64,000 nucleotides of DNA from Gastranaerophilus sp944325835 (GTDB lineage Bacteria > Cyanobacteriota > Vampirovibrionia > Gastranaerophilales > Gastranaerophilaceae): assembly GCA_963931575.1 (NCBI GenBank), contig OZ007029.1, forward strand, positions 1,240,001-1,304,000. The letters run 5' to 3'. Both the position numbers and the translations under genes were made by a program. Positions 26,903 through 36,027 of the stretch are shown here, piece after piece. Position 1 is the first letter of the stretch. Each line of letters starts with the position of its first letter. The notes under the pieces are model-generated. The model was given only the letters and a program-made list of their open reading frames with translations, searched no databases and was not told the DNA's origin.

Positions 26903-26921
26903 AATTTGAGTTTAACATAAA

Positions 26922-26959
26922 CAAAAGTAGTAGGTTTTTGAAAAACCTACTACTTTTTT
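26922..26959. promoter_or_regulatory. Terminator-like hairpin between divergent genes
   Basis: AAAAGTAGTAGGTTTTT pairs with AAAAACCTACTACTTTT and is followed by T-rich sequence on both strands. It lies between two divergently transcribed genes, where no terminator is needed, so an attenuator or the end of a small RNA is possible. Confidence 0.6.
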
Positions 26960-27063
26960 CGTGGTAGGAAAGTCCTAAATTCCGCCAAATCTAAACCGCG
27001 TAGCGGTGCAATAGTTTTCAATAATAACAACCATTATCCTTAATATGTGAGAGGTTTGTTATT

Positions 27064-27978
27064 ATGAAAAAAATCTTATTAACTCTGATTTTTATGAATT
27101 TACTGTTTGCGCCGTGTACATTTGCGGCATCAAACACGGAGATTTTGAACAAAATCGAAAATTCCCTCTTCGGTTTTGAATACAATAACGAGGATGAGGC
27201 ATCGCGCGTAAACCGTATTGAGGAAAATGTTTACGGAACGGTTTCAAACGGCGACATAAACAAACGGATTGCAAAACTAAACAAAGACCTCGGCGCTGAG
27301 TTATACGGTCAGGAAATCGAACCGTGCGAGGATACACTTGCAAGAGAAGAAGAGGAAAAAGAAGTTCTCTCCTCGGAAGATCCGAATATTGATTACCCTG
27401 TCATAAACGAACTTGAAAAAAGCGTTTTCAATAAAGAGTTTAAAAATATGAAAGTCAAAGATCGTCTTGCTCAGTTAGAGAAAAAAGTTTTCACCAAAGA
27501 CTATGCAGCCGATGATCTTTCGACCCGTGTGGATCGCTTGCGCGAACAGGTTCGCCCGCAGGGGCTTGAACAGCAGCTTGCAAACGCGGTAGATACCTAC
27601 CACACGGAAGGCTACTACCCGCCGCCTATAGATTACGACGGAATGACAATCGGCGGAACCTCCAGTTCATACGACTCGGATTCTTACAGTTTTCCTATGG
27701 CTGGAAGAAAAGTTAATCTTTCAACGGTTGAAAACGCTCTTTATCACCAGAACTTCAAAAACGAACCTATGTCGAACCGCCTTGCGCGCTTAGAACAGAG
27801 TATGTTTGGCGAAAGTTTTGAAGAGCAGGACGAAAAAACGCGTATCGGCAGGATTTCAAGCGCATTTAACGCACAAAAGAGCGCAAGCAAATATGATTCT
27901 AACAGATTTGCGCAAAACATGTCGACCGCAATGCAAATCGGTACAATGATTTTGATGATACTTGCCTGCATATTATGA
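27064..27978 (+). CDS. Secreted repeat protein of unknown function, 304 aa
   Basis: Signal peptide (residues 1-21, cleavage after FAA). The body has four related units of the pattern (I/V)E.(S/A)(V/L/M)(F/Y)...F....(S)R(V/L)..(L/I)E: residues about 30-55, 113-140, 134-160 and 220-250. The middle is Tyr/Ser/Pro-rich. The C-terminus (MQIGTMILMILACIL) is hydrophobic and could be a membrane anchor. Ribosome site GAGAGG. Not recognised; likely an envelope protein. Confidence 0.72.
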   Translation: MKKILLTLIFMNLLFAPCTFAASNTEILNKIENSLFGFEYNNEDEASRVNRIEENVYGTVSNGDINKRIAKLNKDLGAELYGQEIEPCEDTLAREEEEKEVLSSEDPNIDYPVINELEKSVFNKEFKNMKVKDRLAQLEKKVFTKDYAADDLSTRVDRLREQVRPQGLEQQLANAVDTYHTEGYYPPPIDYDGMTIGGTSSSYDSDSYSFPMAGRKVNLSTVENALYHQNFKNEPMSNRLARLEQSMFGESFEEQDEKTRIGRISSAFNAQKSASKYDSNRFAQNMSTAMQIGTMILMILACIL

Positions 27979-27991
27979 CGCGGGTTCACAT

Positions 27992-28035
27992 CATTACGTC
28001 ATTGCGAGCGACCAACGGGAGCGTGACAATCCAGA
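27992..28035. repeat. Short dispersed repeat (GTCATTGCGAGCGA type)
   Basis: GTCATTGCGAGCGACCAACGG...GCGTGACAATCC directly precedes repeat copy A3. This sequence type is a common intergenic palindromic element in several bacterial groups. Confidence 0.55.
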
Positions 28036-28038
28036 GCG

Positions 28039-28156
28039 AATAAAGCAGTTCTCCGCAGCACCGCCTCGCTGAACCGCGAGCCGTTAGCGGCTGCGCTGTC
28101 CAATACGCCACTCCAAAGGCTCGCTCATGTTCCTTATCGCGAGCCTTTCTCGGACA
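28039..28156. repeat. Two-hairpin dispersed repeat, copy A3
   Basis: Outer stem CGCAGC/GCTGCG, inner CTCGC/GCGAG, second hairpin AAAGGCTCGC/GCGAGCCTTT. The second-hairpin arms differ from copy A2 at paired positions. Lies 15 nt beyond the queE stop. Confidence 0.85.
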
Positions 28157-28171
28157 GCAAAGCCACTTCTC

Positions 28172-28852
28172 TTATTCAACCCCGATAAACTTATGTACCT
28201 GCGGGATTACGCGCACACGGTCATAGTGTTTGAGATATTTGTCCAGCACCGCGGAAATAAATTCTGATGTTACACTCATTTTGTTACCCAGCATCATGGG
28301 CGAAAGCACCAGTTCAAGCCCGTATTTTTTCGCAAGCTCGGCAGTTGACGAAATTTCCTCATCTGTAATCGCACTGTCAAAAACGACTTTGGCAAAAAGT
28401 TCTTTGCCCGCACAGGCGGCAAAAAATTCATCATGCCGGTCGGACAAATCTTTTATCCCTGTTGCGCTTTCAAGCTTGATGTCCGCGGAAACGATATCAA
28501 TAAACTCTTTAACCTCCTCAAACTGCTTAGGAAGCGTTGCGTTTGTTTCAAGATAAATTCTGCCAAGGGGGCGCGCAAGGGGTAAAAATTCTTTTAAAAA
28601 TTCTGTTTCCAGAAGCGGTTCACCGCCGGTCAAAGAAATTGAATGCAGTCCGGTCAAATCCAGCGCGGATACAGCGTCAAAGAGTTCCTGCGCCGAATAC
28701 TCTTTTGCACCGGTCGAGGCAAGGAATTCCGTATCGCAGTATTTGCACTTCAAATTACAGCGGCAAAAACGGATGAATAGCTGCTTATAGCCGACAAACG
28801 GGCCTTCACCCTGAATTGAAACAAAAAATTCTTTTACAAAAGTTTTAGTCAT
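28172..28852 (-). CDS. queE: 7-carboxy-7-deazaguanine synthase (radical SAM)
   Basis: 226 aa. QueE forms the deazaguanine core of queuosine. N-terminal VSIQGEGPFVG and the radical-SAM cluster motif CNLKCKYCD (CxxxCxxC) are intact, with SLTGGEPLL as the SAM-binding GGE motif. Starts within the last 8 nt of the dnaJ-like gene, so the two are translationally coupled. No other que genes in the window. Confidence 0.93.
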   Translation of the reverse strand: MTKTFVKEFFVSIQGEGPFVGYKQLFIRFCRCNLKCKYCDTEFLASTGAKEYSAQELFDAVSALDLTGLHSISLTGGEPLLETEFLKEFLPLARPLGRIYLETNATLPKQFEEVKEFIDIVSADIKLESATGIKDLSDRHDEFFAACAGKELFAKVVFDSAITDEEISSTAELAKKYGLELVLSPMMLGNKMSVTSEFISAVLDKYLKHYDRVRVIPQVHKFIGVE

Positions 28853-29888
28853 TTATAAAATTCTCGCGTAAATTGTTGTTAGATAATTTTCTAAGCTTTT
28901 CATAAAGCCTGATTTCATCATCCGATAAATACGCCGGAATTTCAATATGCACGGTTACAAAAATATCGAAATTTCTGCCGTTAACATTTTGGCGGATACG
29001 GAATTTCTGGCCGGCCTTAGTTTTGGGCGGAATTTTTATAAGAATATTTCCTTCAAGAGTTTTGAGCGAAACTGTTGTACCAAGTACGGCTTCATAAGGT
29101 TCAAGCGGTACGTTGTAGTAAACGTTTTGCCCTTCGTAGCGGACATTGCGGCTGTTTTCAATTTTAATAATAAGGAATAAATCGCCGTTTTTACCGCCAT
29201 TTTTACCGGTATTGCCTTCGCCTTTGATACGGAGTTTTGTTTCGTGCTTAATATTTGGCGGAATTTTAACAGTCAATTTACGCTGTTTTGAAGTTTCGCC
29301 GGTTCCGTTGCACTCCGTACAGTAGGAGCCGTTAATAAATTTTCGGCCCTTGCATTTTGGACACTGTTCTGTGTGGATAATATTAACAACTTTTGAGGTG
29401 CCGTTTTTGGCTTCCGCAATGGTTATACTGACTTCTGCCGTCAAATCGGAGCCGTTTTGAGGTTCTTGCTTTTCTGATTTAGAAGAAAAAATTTCTTCAA
29501 AAAAGTTTTTTTCTTCACGAGGCTTTTTAGCTTTTGGCGCTTCTTTTTTAGCTTCGCGTTTTTGTTCTGATTTTGATGTTTTTGGCGGGGTTTCGCGTTT
29601 TGTTTCTTTTTTTTGCGCTGACGCCTGTGAAGTTTCTCTCTTTGGTTCTGTCTTTGGCTCTTGCGGCGGCGGAGTTTTGCGGTAAAAGCCGAAAAGCATA
29701 TTGTATTGCATACGTTTGCGCTCATTGGAAAGCGTTTCGTATGCTTCATTTATCTCTTTGAATTTATTAATATTACCTTCTGCCATATCCGGATGATATT
29801 TGCGCGCAAGATTGCGGTATGCGGTTTTAATTTCGCGCATATCACTGTCGGGAGTAACACCAAGAGTTTCGTAATAATTGTTCTTCAT
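28845..29888 (-). CDS. DnaJ-family co-chaperone with shortened zinc finger
   Basis: 347 aa. N-terminal J domain with the HPD motif (RKYHPDMAEGN). A Lys/Glu/Pro-rich linker follows (about residues 70-140), then a cysteine region with only two CxxCxG-type repeats (CPKCKGRKF, CTECNGTG) instead of the four in DnaJ, then two C-terminal substrate domains (VKIPPNIKHETKLRIKGEG, IKIPPKTKAGQKFRI). So it sits between DnaJ and CbpA types. It should stimulate a DnaK. Upstream of and overlapping queE. Confidence 0.9.
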   Translation of the reverse strand: MKNNYYETLGVTPDSDMREIKTAYRNLARKYHPDMAEGNINKFKEINEAYETLSNERKRMQYNMLFGFYRKTPPPQEPKTEPKRETSQASAQKKETKRETPPKTSKSEQKREAKKEAPKAKKPREEKNFFEEIFSSKSEKQEPQNGSDLTAEVSITIAEAKNGTSKVVNIIHTEQCPKCKGRKFINGSYCTECNGTGETSKQRKLTVKIPPNIKHETKLRIKGEGNTGKNGGKNGDLFLIIKIENSRNVRYEGQNVYYNVPLEPYEAVLGTTVSLKTLEGNILIKIPPKTKAGQKFRIRQNVNGRNFDIFVTVHIEIPAYLSDDEIRLYEKLRKLSNNNLRENFIND

Positions 29889-29940
29889 ACATAAATATAT
29901 AATTATGTATTAAAAAAAATCAAGCCGCCCGACGGTAATA

Positions 29941-29968
29941 AAAAGCGGGAATAAAAATATTCCCGCTT
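29941..29968 (-). terminator. Terminator of pseudopilin 2
   Basis: AGCGGGAATA-AAAA-TATTCCCGCT with a T-run on the minus strand, 6 nt past the stop. Confidence 0.88.
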
Positions 29969-29974
29969 ACGCAA

Positions 29975-31013
29975 TCAATCCCGTCTAACACACCTGAGCT
30001 TGTACTCGATACTTTTAAGTGCAGGGCTCATAGTTCCGGGCTGAGTATACAATCTCCAGGCAAGCACTTGATTTTGGTGCTGCATCAAAGAAGAGGTATT
30101 ATAGCCTGAACCGAAGCGGTTGGCGCCTATCAAATAGCGAGATGCAAACATTGACATCAATTCATAACGATTCGGCATTCTGTATTCCGGATCCTGATTC
30201 GTGCAAGCACGCGCGGCATCGTCATAAGACACCGAAGCTGAAGCATCCTGCGGATGGACATAGGGAGAAACCACAACACTGTCCGTAGGATAAATTACGG
30301 TTAAAAAGCCGATATCTTTATTAACAGTATTCGGGCCTTTAGTTCCGTTCAAATCATAGACAAAATGTGCGCAAATCTTAGGCTGTACATAAAAAGTTTC
30401 TGTTTCATTCATATCAGGCTGACAATTTGGGTTATAGTAAGTGACAATGCTTTCACCGTTAGCGGTTTCAAATGCTGCGGCTTTAGTATCCAGTGCACTA
30501 TAAGCGCAGGTAACGTCCGCTCTGCCGTCTAGAGCCGAAGTAAAAGCCGAATTTAATTCCCCAATAGTTTTTGGTAAATTAATCTGACTTGCATCAAGCG
30601 TGGTTAGTTTTGAAGTAATTCCGCAATCCTCAAGGTGTTCGCTATCACAAATATTATTTATCTTAAGAACCTTAGAAAGCCCTGCGGTTATAAAGGTTTC
30701 TGCCGCAGTATCTTCTATTGACGTTGAACCGGTTGCGCTATCAGTACTTTCTTTCAGGGTTCCATAACCATTCACCGCAGGCATCAGGGCTATCGCCTGT
30801 GAAAATCTTGCATAAAGCGCTTTTCTTTGCGTATTCCAGGTACGCTCGTTAATGTTTCCCGTGAGTGACGGAAGCGTTATCGCTGCAACCACGCCAATAA
30901 TTGTTAGAGATAACAGAATTTCCGCCATTGTAAAGGCTCTAAAATCATTCAGTCGGTTAAGGAAGCTCCCCCCCCCCCCCCGTAAAAGCTAATACTTTTC
31001 TTCTTTTGTTCAT
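29975..31013 (-). CDS. Pseudopilin 2, poly-G interrupted (frame +1 as given)
   Basis: ATG 31013 has the same AAAGGATAG ribosome site as its paralogs. The start codes MNKRRKVLAFT, then G14; as given it stops after 18 aa. With 13 G the reading is AFT-Gly4-SFLNRLNDFR-AFT-MAEILLSL and a 345-aa protein, the shortest leader (28 aa) of the four and free of inserted repeats. The globular part shares YDLNGTKGPN and KDIGFLTVIYPTDSVVVSP with the others and ends KLRCVRRD. Own promoter and terminator. Confidence 0.8.
30968..30981 (-). repeat. Homopolymer G14 in pseudopilin 2
   Basis: Fourteen bases, 11 codons after the start; 13 would restore the frame. Confidence 0.95.
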
Positions 31014-31041
31014 TTTTTCTATCCTTTCATTTTATATATTT

Positions 31042-31070
31042 ATTATGTAACATGTTTTAGGATTAGTCAA
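31042..31070 (-). promoter_or_regulatory. Promoter of pseudopilin 2
   Basis: TTGACT, 17 nt ending ACATGTTA, CATAAT on the minus strand. It overlaps the stop of the upstream zinc-ribbon gene and gives a short leader of about 20-25 nt. Confidence 0.75.
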
Positions 31071-31341
31071 GACCGTGCAGATATTTGTGCACATCCAACA
31101 CTTCATCAAGCGTTATCGGCTCCGCTCCCTGAACAATCTCTAGCGGCTCATGCGGCTGTCCGACACCTTCGTGTATTTTCAAAATTCCAAGCCCGAAATC
31201 CTTACCGCATTTAGGACATACCATTCTGACAACGTTCGCCCCCTTTTCCTTACGAACAACAGTGAACGCATCACGATTAATGTCATTCTTACAATATGAA
31301 CAACATAAATTAGAAAATAACTTCTTAAACTTCTTTCCCAT
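31063..31341 (-). CDS. Small zinc-ribbon protein, 92 aa
   Basis: Two Cys pairs (CSYC near residue 14 and CPKC near 42) predict one zinc ribbon. The remainder is acidic with no membrane segment. No named family recognised. Its stop codon lies inside the promoter of pseudopilin 2. Confidence 0.72.
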   Translation of the reverse strand: MGKKFKKLFSNLCCSYCKNDINRDAFTVVRKEKGANVVRMVCPKCGKDFGLGILKIHEGVGQPHEPLEIVQGAEPITLDEVLDVHKYLHGLD

Positions 31342-31475
31342 AGCAATATTCTATCCCAAAAGTAAATTTATTAAAGCTGCCTATTCCATTTTTACTTATT
31401 TTTTAATATAATATTACATGTCCACCATCTCGCGTGGCGGGGCGGAATTAGTATAAGGTAAGATGAGGGATAATA

Positions 31476-33383
31476 ATGAACAAAAATCAATCAACAGGGA
31501 TGTATATAATCTTAGGAATTCTCGTTATGGTCTTTGTTTCGTCCATTTTAATGGCGGGGCCGACAACCACAACAAAAGAACTCACCTACTCTGCATTTCT
31601 GGAAAAACTCGCAAATAAAGAATTTAAATCAATTGAAAAAGCAGACGATTTTCTGATTGCAGTACCTGTTGAGCAGCCGCAGACGGTAGAGGCAACAGTG
31701 CCGGAAACTCAGTCAAACGATATTATTAACCCGTTTTTAACGACAACACCTGAAAAACGCAAACCTCAATTAAGATACAAGGTTTTGACGCCTGACGATC
31801 CGACATTGACTCAAAAAATTGAAGAAGCCGGCGTTGAATTCTCAGTTTTAAAACCAAGTGAATCCGGCCAGATTTTAAATCTTTTCGGCTCATTATTAAT
31901 TCCGCTTTTATTCTTTATTTTTATACTTATTATGATAAAAAGTATTCAAGCCGGCGGTTCTCAGGCTATGTCATTTGGCAAAAGCAAAGCCAAAATGCTT
32001 CTGGACAGCAAGGTGAAAACAACCTTCCAAAACGTTGCGGGCATTGACGAAGAGAAAAAAGAACTTGAAGAAATCGTTGACTTTCTAAAAAACGGTTCAA
32101 AATATATTAAATTGGGCGCAAAAATTCCAAAAGGCGTACTTCTTGTAGGCCCTCCGGGTACAGGTAAAACCTTAATGGCAAAAGCCGTTGCGGGTGAAGC
32201 AGGCGTTCCGTTCTTCTCAATCAGCGGTTCGGATTTCGTGGAAATGTTCGTCGGTGTCGGTGCAAGCCGTGTTCGTGACCTTTTTGAACAGGCAAAAAAA
32301 CACCAGCCTTGCATTATATTTATAGATGAAATTGATGCGGTAGGACGTCAACGCGGTGCCGGACTTGGCGGCGGACACGATGAACGTGAACAAACCCTTA
32401 ACCAGTTACTCGTTGAAATGGACGGGTTTGATGAAACAACAAATATTATCGTTATCGCTGCGACAAACAGACCTGATATCCTTGATAATGCTCTGCTCAG
32501 ACCGGGAAGATTTGACAGACAAATCTATATCAATGCTCCGGACGTCAAGGGCAGAGAACAAATTCTGAGAGTTCATGCAAAGAATAAACAAATTTCACCG
32601 GATGTGGATTTAAAAATTCTTGCAAAACGCACACCGGGCTTCACCGGCGCTGATCTTCAAAACCTGCTTAACGAAGCGGCTTTGCTTGCGGCAAGAAATA
32701 ATAAATCCCAAATCGAAATGGAAGATATTGATGCTTCAATCGACAGAGTAATCGCCGGTATCGAAAAGAAAAGCAAGGTTATGACCGAGCAGGATAAAGA
32801 GTTAACCTCTTACCACGAAGTCGGACACGCGTTAATCGCAAAACTTGTAAAAGATTCCAACGAACTTCACAAAGTTTCAATCATTCCGCGCGGTTATGCA
32901 TTGGGTATTACCTGGACACGTCCGAAAGATGAAAAAGTTCACACAAGCAAATCACAGCTTCTGGCACAAATTACCGTATCCCTCGGCGGCCGTGCAGCGG
33001 AAGAAATCGTCTACGGAAAAGATAACGTCAGCACAGGCGCATCACAAGATCTTTCAACAGTCACAAACCTTGCACGCAAAATGGTTACAGCCTGGGGTAT
33101 GTCAGACAAGCTCGGCAATATGACCTATGGCAAAAATCAGGAAAATGTCTTTATGGGCCGTGATTTCGGCCACCAGAGAGATTACTCCGAACAGGTCGCC
33201 TATGAAATTGATGAAGAAATTAAACATATTATCGACGAAAGATACAACCTCGCAAAACAACTCCTCACCGAAAACCGCGATATGTTAGAAGAAATCTCCA
33301 AAGAACTTCTTGAAAAAGAAACTATCGACGAAAAAGAATTCGATGAAATTATGAAAAGAGTTGAAGAACAACGAAATGCATAA
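31476..33383 (+). CDS. ftsH: ATP-dependent zinc metalloprotease FtsH
   Basis: 635 aa. Membrane helix 1 (YIILGILVMVFVSSILM), an extracytoplasmic domain enlarged by a Pro/Thr/Gln-rich stretch (about residues 65-100), helix 2 (LLIPLLFFIFILIMI), AAA+ domain with Walker A GPPGTGKT, Walker B IIFIDEID and the SRH (ATNRPDILDNALLRPGRFD), then the HEVGH zinc protease site. Degrades misassembled membrane proteins and regulatory proteins. GAGGGA ribosome site; monocistronic with a strong terminator. Confidence 0.97.
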   Translation: MNKNQSTGMYIILGILVMVFVSSILMAGPTTTTKELTYSAFLEKLANKEFKSIEKADDFLIAVPVEQPQTVEATVPETQSNDIINPFLTTTPEKRKPQLRYKVLTPDDPTLTQKIEEAGVEFSVLKPSESGQILNLFGSLLIPLLFFIFILIMIKSIQAGGSQAMSFGKSKAKMLLDSKVKTTFQNVAGIDEEKKELEEIVDFLKNGSKYIKLGAKIPKGVLLVGPPGTGKTLMAKAVAGEAGVPFFSISGSDFVEMFVGVGASRVRDLFEQAKKHQPCIIFIDEIDAVGRQRGAGLGGGHDEREQTLNQLLVEMDGFDETTNIIVIAATNRPDILDNALLRPGRFDRQIYINAPDVKGREQILRVHAKNKQISPDVDLKILAKRTPGFTGADLQNLLNEAALLAARNNKSQIEMEDIDASIDRVIAGIEKKSKVMTEQDKELTSYHEVGHALIAKLVKDSNELHKVSIIPRGYALGITWTRPKDEKVHTSKSQLLAQITVSLGGRAAEEIVYGKDNVSTGASQDLSTVTNLARKMVTAWGMSDKLGNMTYGKNQENVFMGRDFGHQRDYSEQVAYEIDEEIKHIIDERYNLAKQLLTENRDMLEEISKELLEKETIDEKEFDEIMKRVEEQRNA

Positions 33384-33419
33384 AAGAAAGGCGCCGGTAA
33401 AACCGGCGCCTTTCTTTTA
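33382..33419. terminator. Bidirectional terminator after ftsH
   Basis: AAAGAAAGGCGCCGGT/ACCGGCGCCTTTCTTT hairpin between convergent genes. Confidence 0.9.
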
Positions 33420-33437
33420 TATGATGTTTCCTTTATT

Positions 33438-33995
33438 TTATTTATTTGCGTGGCATTTATCCCACTCGTTATTTTCGCTCCATTTGTGACCTGTGAACCA
33501 GTTAGCAAAGCCCTTGCCAATATATGCGAAGGTATTACCAATCTGTTTACCGGTCCAGGATAAACCTTTCCAGATAGCCTTTCCGGCCGGCTTAAGCACG
33601 CTATTCCACGTCCAGGTCGCAGCCGGTTTAATAGCTTTATTCCAAGTCCATGAGGCCGCTTTACCTATGCCGCGGAAAATCGGTCCGCCAAGAGGGCTTG
33701 CCAGCAAGCCGACGCCAGCGCCGATACCGAGTGCCCACCATGCGCCTTTGGAGCTAATTCCACCACCGCCGCAGCATCCGCCGCCATAATAACCGCCGTA
33801 AGGAGCGCCAAAAATGCCGCCGCTATGACAACCGCCCCCGTAATTATAATTTTTTACGGAGATAAAGGTATTCGATTTTACACCGCCGCCTGTTCCTGCC
33901 CAGTAAGCTCTGTTGCCGCTGTATGAACCTGAAACATAGGCACTTCCGAATGGTGATCTCGCACCGGAACTACGGAATATGAAACTGCCGCCCAT
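33438..33995 (-). CDS. Gly/Trp-rich hypothetical protein, 185 aa
   Basis: Residues 1-80 are Gly/Ser/Tyr-rich with a CHSGG and GGGCCGGGG cluster. A Gly-rich hydrophobic stretch (ALGIGAGVGLLASPLGG) is followed by three to four repeats of about 13 residues of the type (A/S)WTWNKAIKPA. The repeated Trp/Lys/Pro unit suggests an amphipathic membrane-contact region. No signal peptide or known family. Confidence 0.65.
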   Translation of the reverse strand: MGGSFIFRSSGARSPFGSAYVSGSYSGNRAYWAGTGGGVKSNTFISVKNYNYGGGCHSGGIFGAPYGGYYGGGCCGGGGISSKGAWWALGIGAGVGLLASPLGGPIFRGIGKAASWTWNKAIKPAATWTWNSVLKPAGKAIWKGLSWTGKQIGNTFAYIGKGFANWFTGHKWSENNEWDKCHANK

Positions 33996-34087
33996 AGCTT
34001 TATACCTCTCTTATAGTACTCTCATATATATAAAGTATATAAAGAGGAAATTATTGCTTTTTTCACACAGACAACATTTACATTTCG

Positions 34088-34894
34088 TTACAAAAGTGTC
34101 TTAAATGCCATTGGCAAATAATTTATGAGGTCATTGGGCAGAACGCAGTATGCTGTCAAATCGTCACGCGCGAGATCCCCTGCAAGACCGTGAAGATATA
34201 CTCCTAGCGTTGCAGCATCAAACGGATCCATTTTTTGTGCAAGGAAAGACGTAATAATTCCGGCAAGGACATCCCCGCTTCCGGCTTTTGCCATTGCCGA
34301 ATTTCCCGTATTATTAATATAAACTTCTCCATAAGGCGAGGTTACAACGGTATTATGAGTTTTCAGAACGGTTACACAATTATAACGCTGTGAAATTTCA
34401 CCCGCCCAGTGAACGGTGTCGTTTAAAATCTTCTCTACTTCAACGCCGCCGAGAAGTCTTGACGCTTCAAGCGGATGCGGAGTCAGAATAAGTCTTTCCG
34501 GAAGCCATTCTGAACCGTATTGTGAAAGAAGGTTCAGCCCGTCTGCATCTATTACGGTCGGGATTTCAGCTTGAGTATCAAAGGTTCGCTTAAAGATTTC
34601 AGCGGCGCGTAAATCCGTTCCAAACCCGCAGCCGATTAACAATGCCTGTGAAGTTTTCAAATGCTCCGCAATCGAAGCCGTATGCGCAAAAACTATCGGC
34701 GCTGTTTGCCACGAACCGCAATTCATAACGCTTTCATCCGTTGCAAGGAATACATAGCCGCATCCGGATTTTAATGCCGCCATAGATGAAATTAGTGCGG
34801 CACCCGGCATATATTTAGAGCCGGAAATATTTAAAACTTTACCAAAAGTGCCTTTGTGCGAATTTTCCTCGCGCAACGGAAGTTTAAATTCCAT
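34088..34894 (-). CDS. nnrD: ADP-dependent (S)-NAD(P)H-hydrate dehydratase
   Basis: 268 aa, ribokinase-like fold (YjeF C-terminal domain type), which repairs hydrated NAD(P)H. Motifs: HKGTFGKVLNISGS, TVIDADGLN, LTPHPLEASRL and the nucleotide loop NSAMAKAGSGDVLAGII. The epimerase NnrE domain found fused in many bacteria is absent here. Overlaps trmL by 11 nt. Confidence 0.93.
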   Translation of the reverse strand: MEFKLPLREENSHKGTFGKVLNISGSKYMPGAALISSMAALKSGCGYVFLATDESVMNCGSWQTAPIVFAHTASIAEHLKTSQALLIGCGFGTDLRAAEIFKRTFDTQAEIPTVIDADGLNLLSQYGSEWLPERLILTPHPLEASRLLGGVEVEKILNDTVHWAGEISQRYNCVTVLKTHNTVVTSPYGEVYINNTGNSAMAKAGSGDVLAGIITSFLAQKMDPFDAATLGVYLHGLAGDLARDDLTAYCVLPNDLINYLPMAFKTLL

Positions 34895-35333
34895 TTTGTC
34901 TTATTACCTCGTATGCAACAATCGCAACGGAATTGGAAAGATTTAAGCTTCTTTGCCCCTCAACCATCGGGATTGTAAGCGCGTTTTTATCAGTAACATA
35001 TTTTTCAGGAAGCCCTCTTGATTCCGGCCCGAAAACAATAAAATCGCCCTCCTGAAATTTGACATCAGTATATTTTCGTTTTGTCTTGGTTGTCAGATAA
35101 TAAAAGTTAGCACCTTTATTCGCTTCAAACAATTCATCCATGGAATTAACCCTATGAAGGTCAACACTTTGCCAGTAATCCATGCCGGCGCGCTTTGTGT
35201 ATTTATCAGTGAGAGCGAAGCCTAATTTTCCGACAAGATAAAGGCTTGAGCCGGTGCACGCGCAAAGACGCGCAATATTTCCGGTATTTTGCGGGATTTC
35301 AGGTTCGTATAAAACAATGTTTAACTTACTCAT
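34884..35333 (-). CDS. trmL: tRNA (cytidine(34)-2'-O)-methyltransferase, SPOUT family
   Basis: About 149 aa. IVLYEPEIPQNTGNIARLCA, the knot motifs FGPESRGLP and IPM...RSLNLSNSVAIVAYE identify TrmL, which methylates the wobble base of tRNA-Leu. Start MSKLNIV at 35333 is preferred to the ATG at 35345 by family length. Overlaps nnrD. Confidence 0.93.
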   Translation of the reverse strand: MSKLNIVLYEPEIPQNTGNIARLCACTGSSLYLVGKLGFALTDKYTKRAGMDYWQSVDLHRVNSMDELFEANKGANFYYLTTKTKRKYTDVKFQEGDFIVFGPESRGLPEKYVTDKNALTIPMVEGQRSLNLSNSVAIVAYEVIRQNGI

Positions 35334-35373
35334 TTTTCCATTCATCCAACGTCAGCATTATACTTTCAACGTA

Positions 35374-35973
35374 TTACATTGATCCTTTGCCTTCACTTAG
35401 AACAGCTTTAGCTTCTATCACAACCGGCAGCCCGCGCACTACACAGAACACAATCGCAATAACCGCAAGCCAGTAGCCGACTTCAAAAACGATATCTGCG
35501 TGCGGAAGCCCCGGAATTTTAGAGGCAACAATTACAATAAATGCAACGACTTTTGCAACCGCATAGCTTATTCTCATAAATCTTGAGCCGGTAATAAATT
35601 TACAAACCGGATTTTGCTGCATTCCGAACGGTGTAAAACCTTTTTCCATAGCAGCGCTTCTGATAGTGTCTGTGATAAATCCCCTTGTAATCGCAATGAG
35701 CGGGAACAAAATCGACAACCAACCCTGAACAGCAAAGAGAATCCAGTAAGTGTTTTCAACAATTCTATCGCTCATAATATCTAAAAGCGCGCCGAGTTTT
35801 GATTCTTCATGGAATTTTCTAGCGACCCAGCCGTCAACTCCGTCAAGAGCAAACGCCAGAATTGTCAGGACAAGCGCCCAAACGTATGCGGCAACGCTCT
35901 GCGGCAGCGCTATAATCAAATACACTGCGATAAACATTAAAAATACTCTGAAAATTGTTATAAAATTTGCCAT
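35374..35973 (-). CDS. CDP-alcohol phosphatidyltransferase
   Basis: 199-aa membrane enzyme with the complete catalytic signature D-x2-DG-x2-AR-x8-G-x3-D-x3-D, read as DGVDGWVAR...GALLDIMSD (about residues 43-68). It condenses a CDP-diacylglycerol with an alcohol to make a phospholipid; PgsA-type glycerol-3-phosphate use is possible but not proven. Followed by trmL on the same strand. Confidence 0.9.
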   Translation of the reverse strand: MANFITIFRVFLMFIAVYLIIALPQSVAAYVWALVLTILAFALDGVDGWVARKFHEESKLGALLDIMSDRIVENTYWILFAVQGWLSILFPLIAITRGFITDTIRSAAMEKGFTPFGMQQNPVCKFITGSRFMRISYAVAKVVAFIVIVASKIPGLPHADIVFEVGYWLAVIAIVFCVVRGLPVVIEAKAVLSEGKGSM

Positions 35974-36027
35974 TTTGTCTCTTTCCTTTTATTCCGGCGA
36001 TGCAAACCGCCATTATTGCAATTCCAT

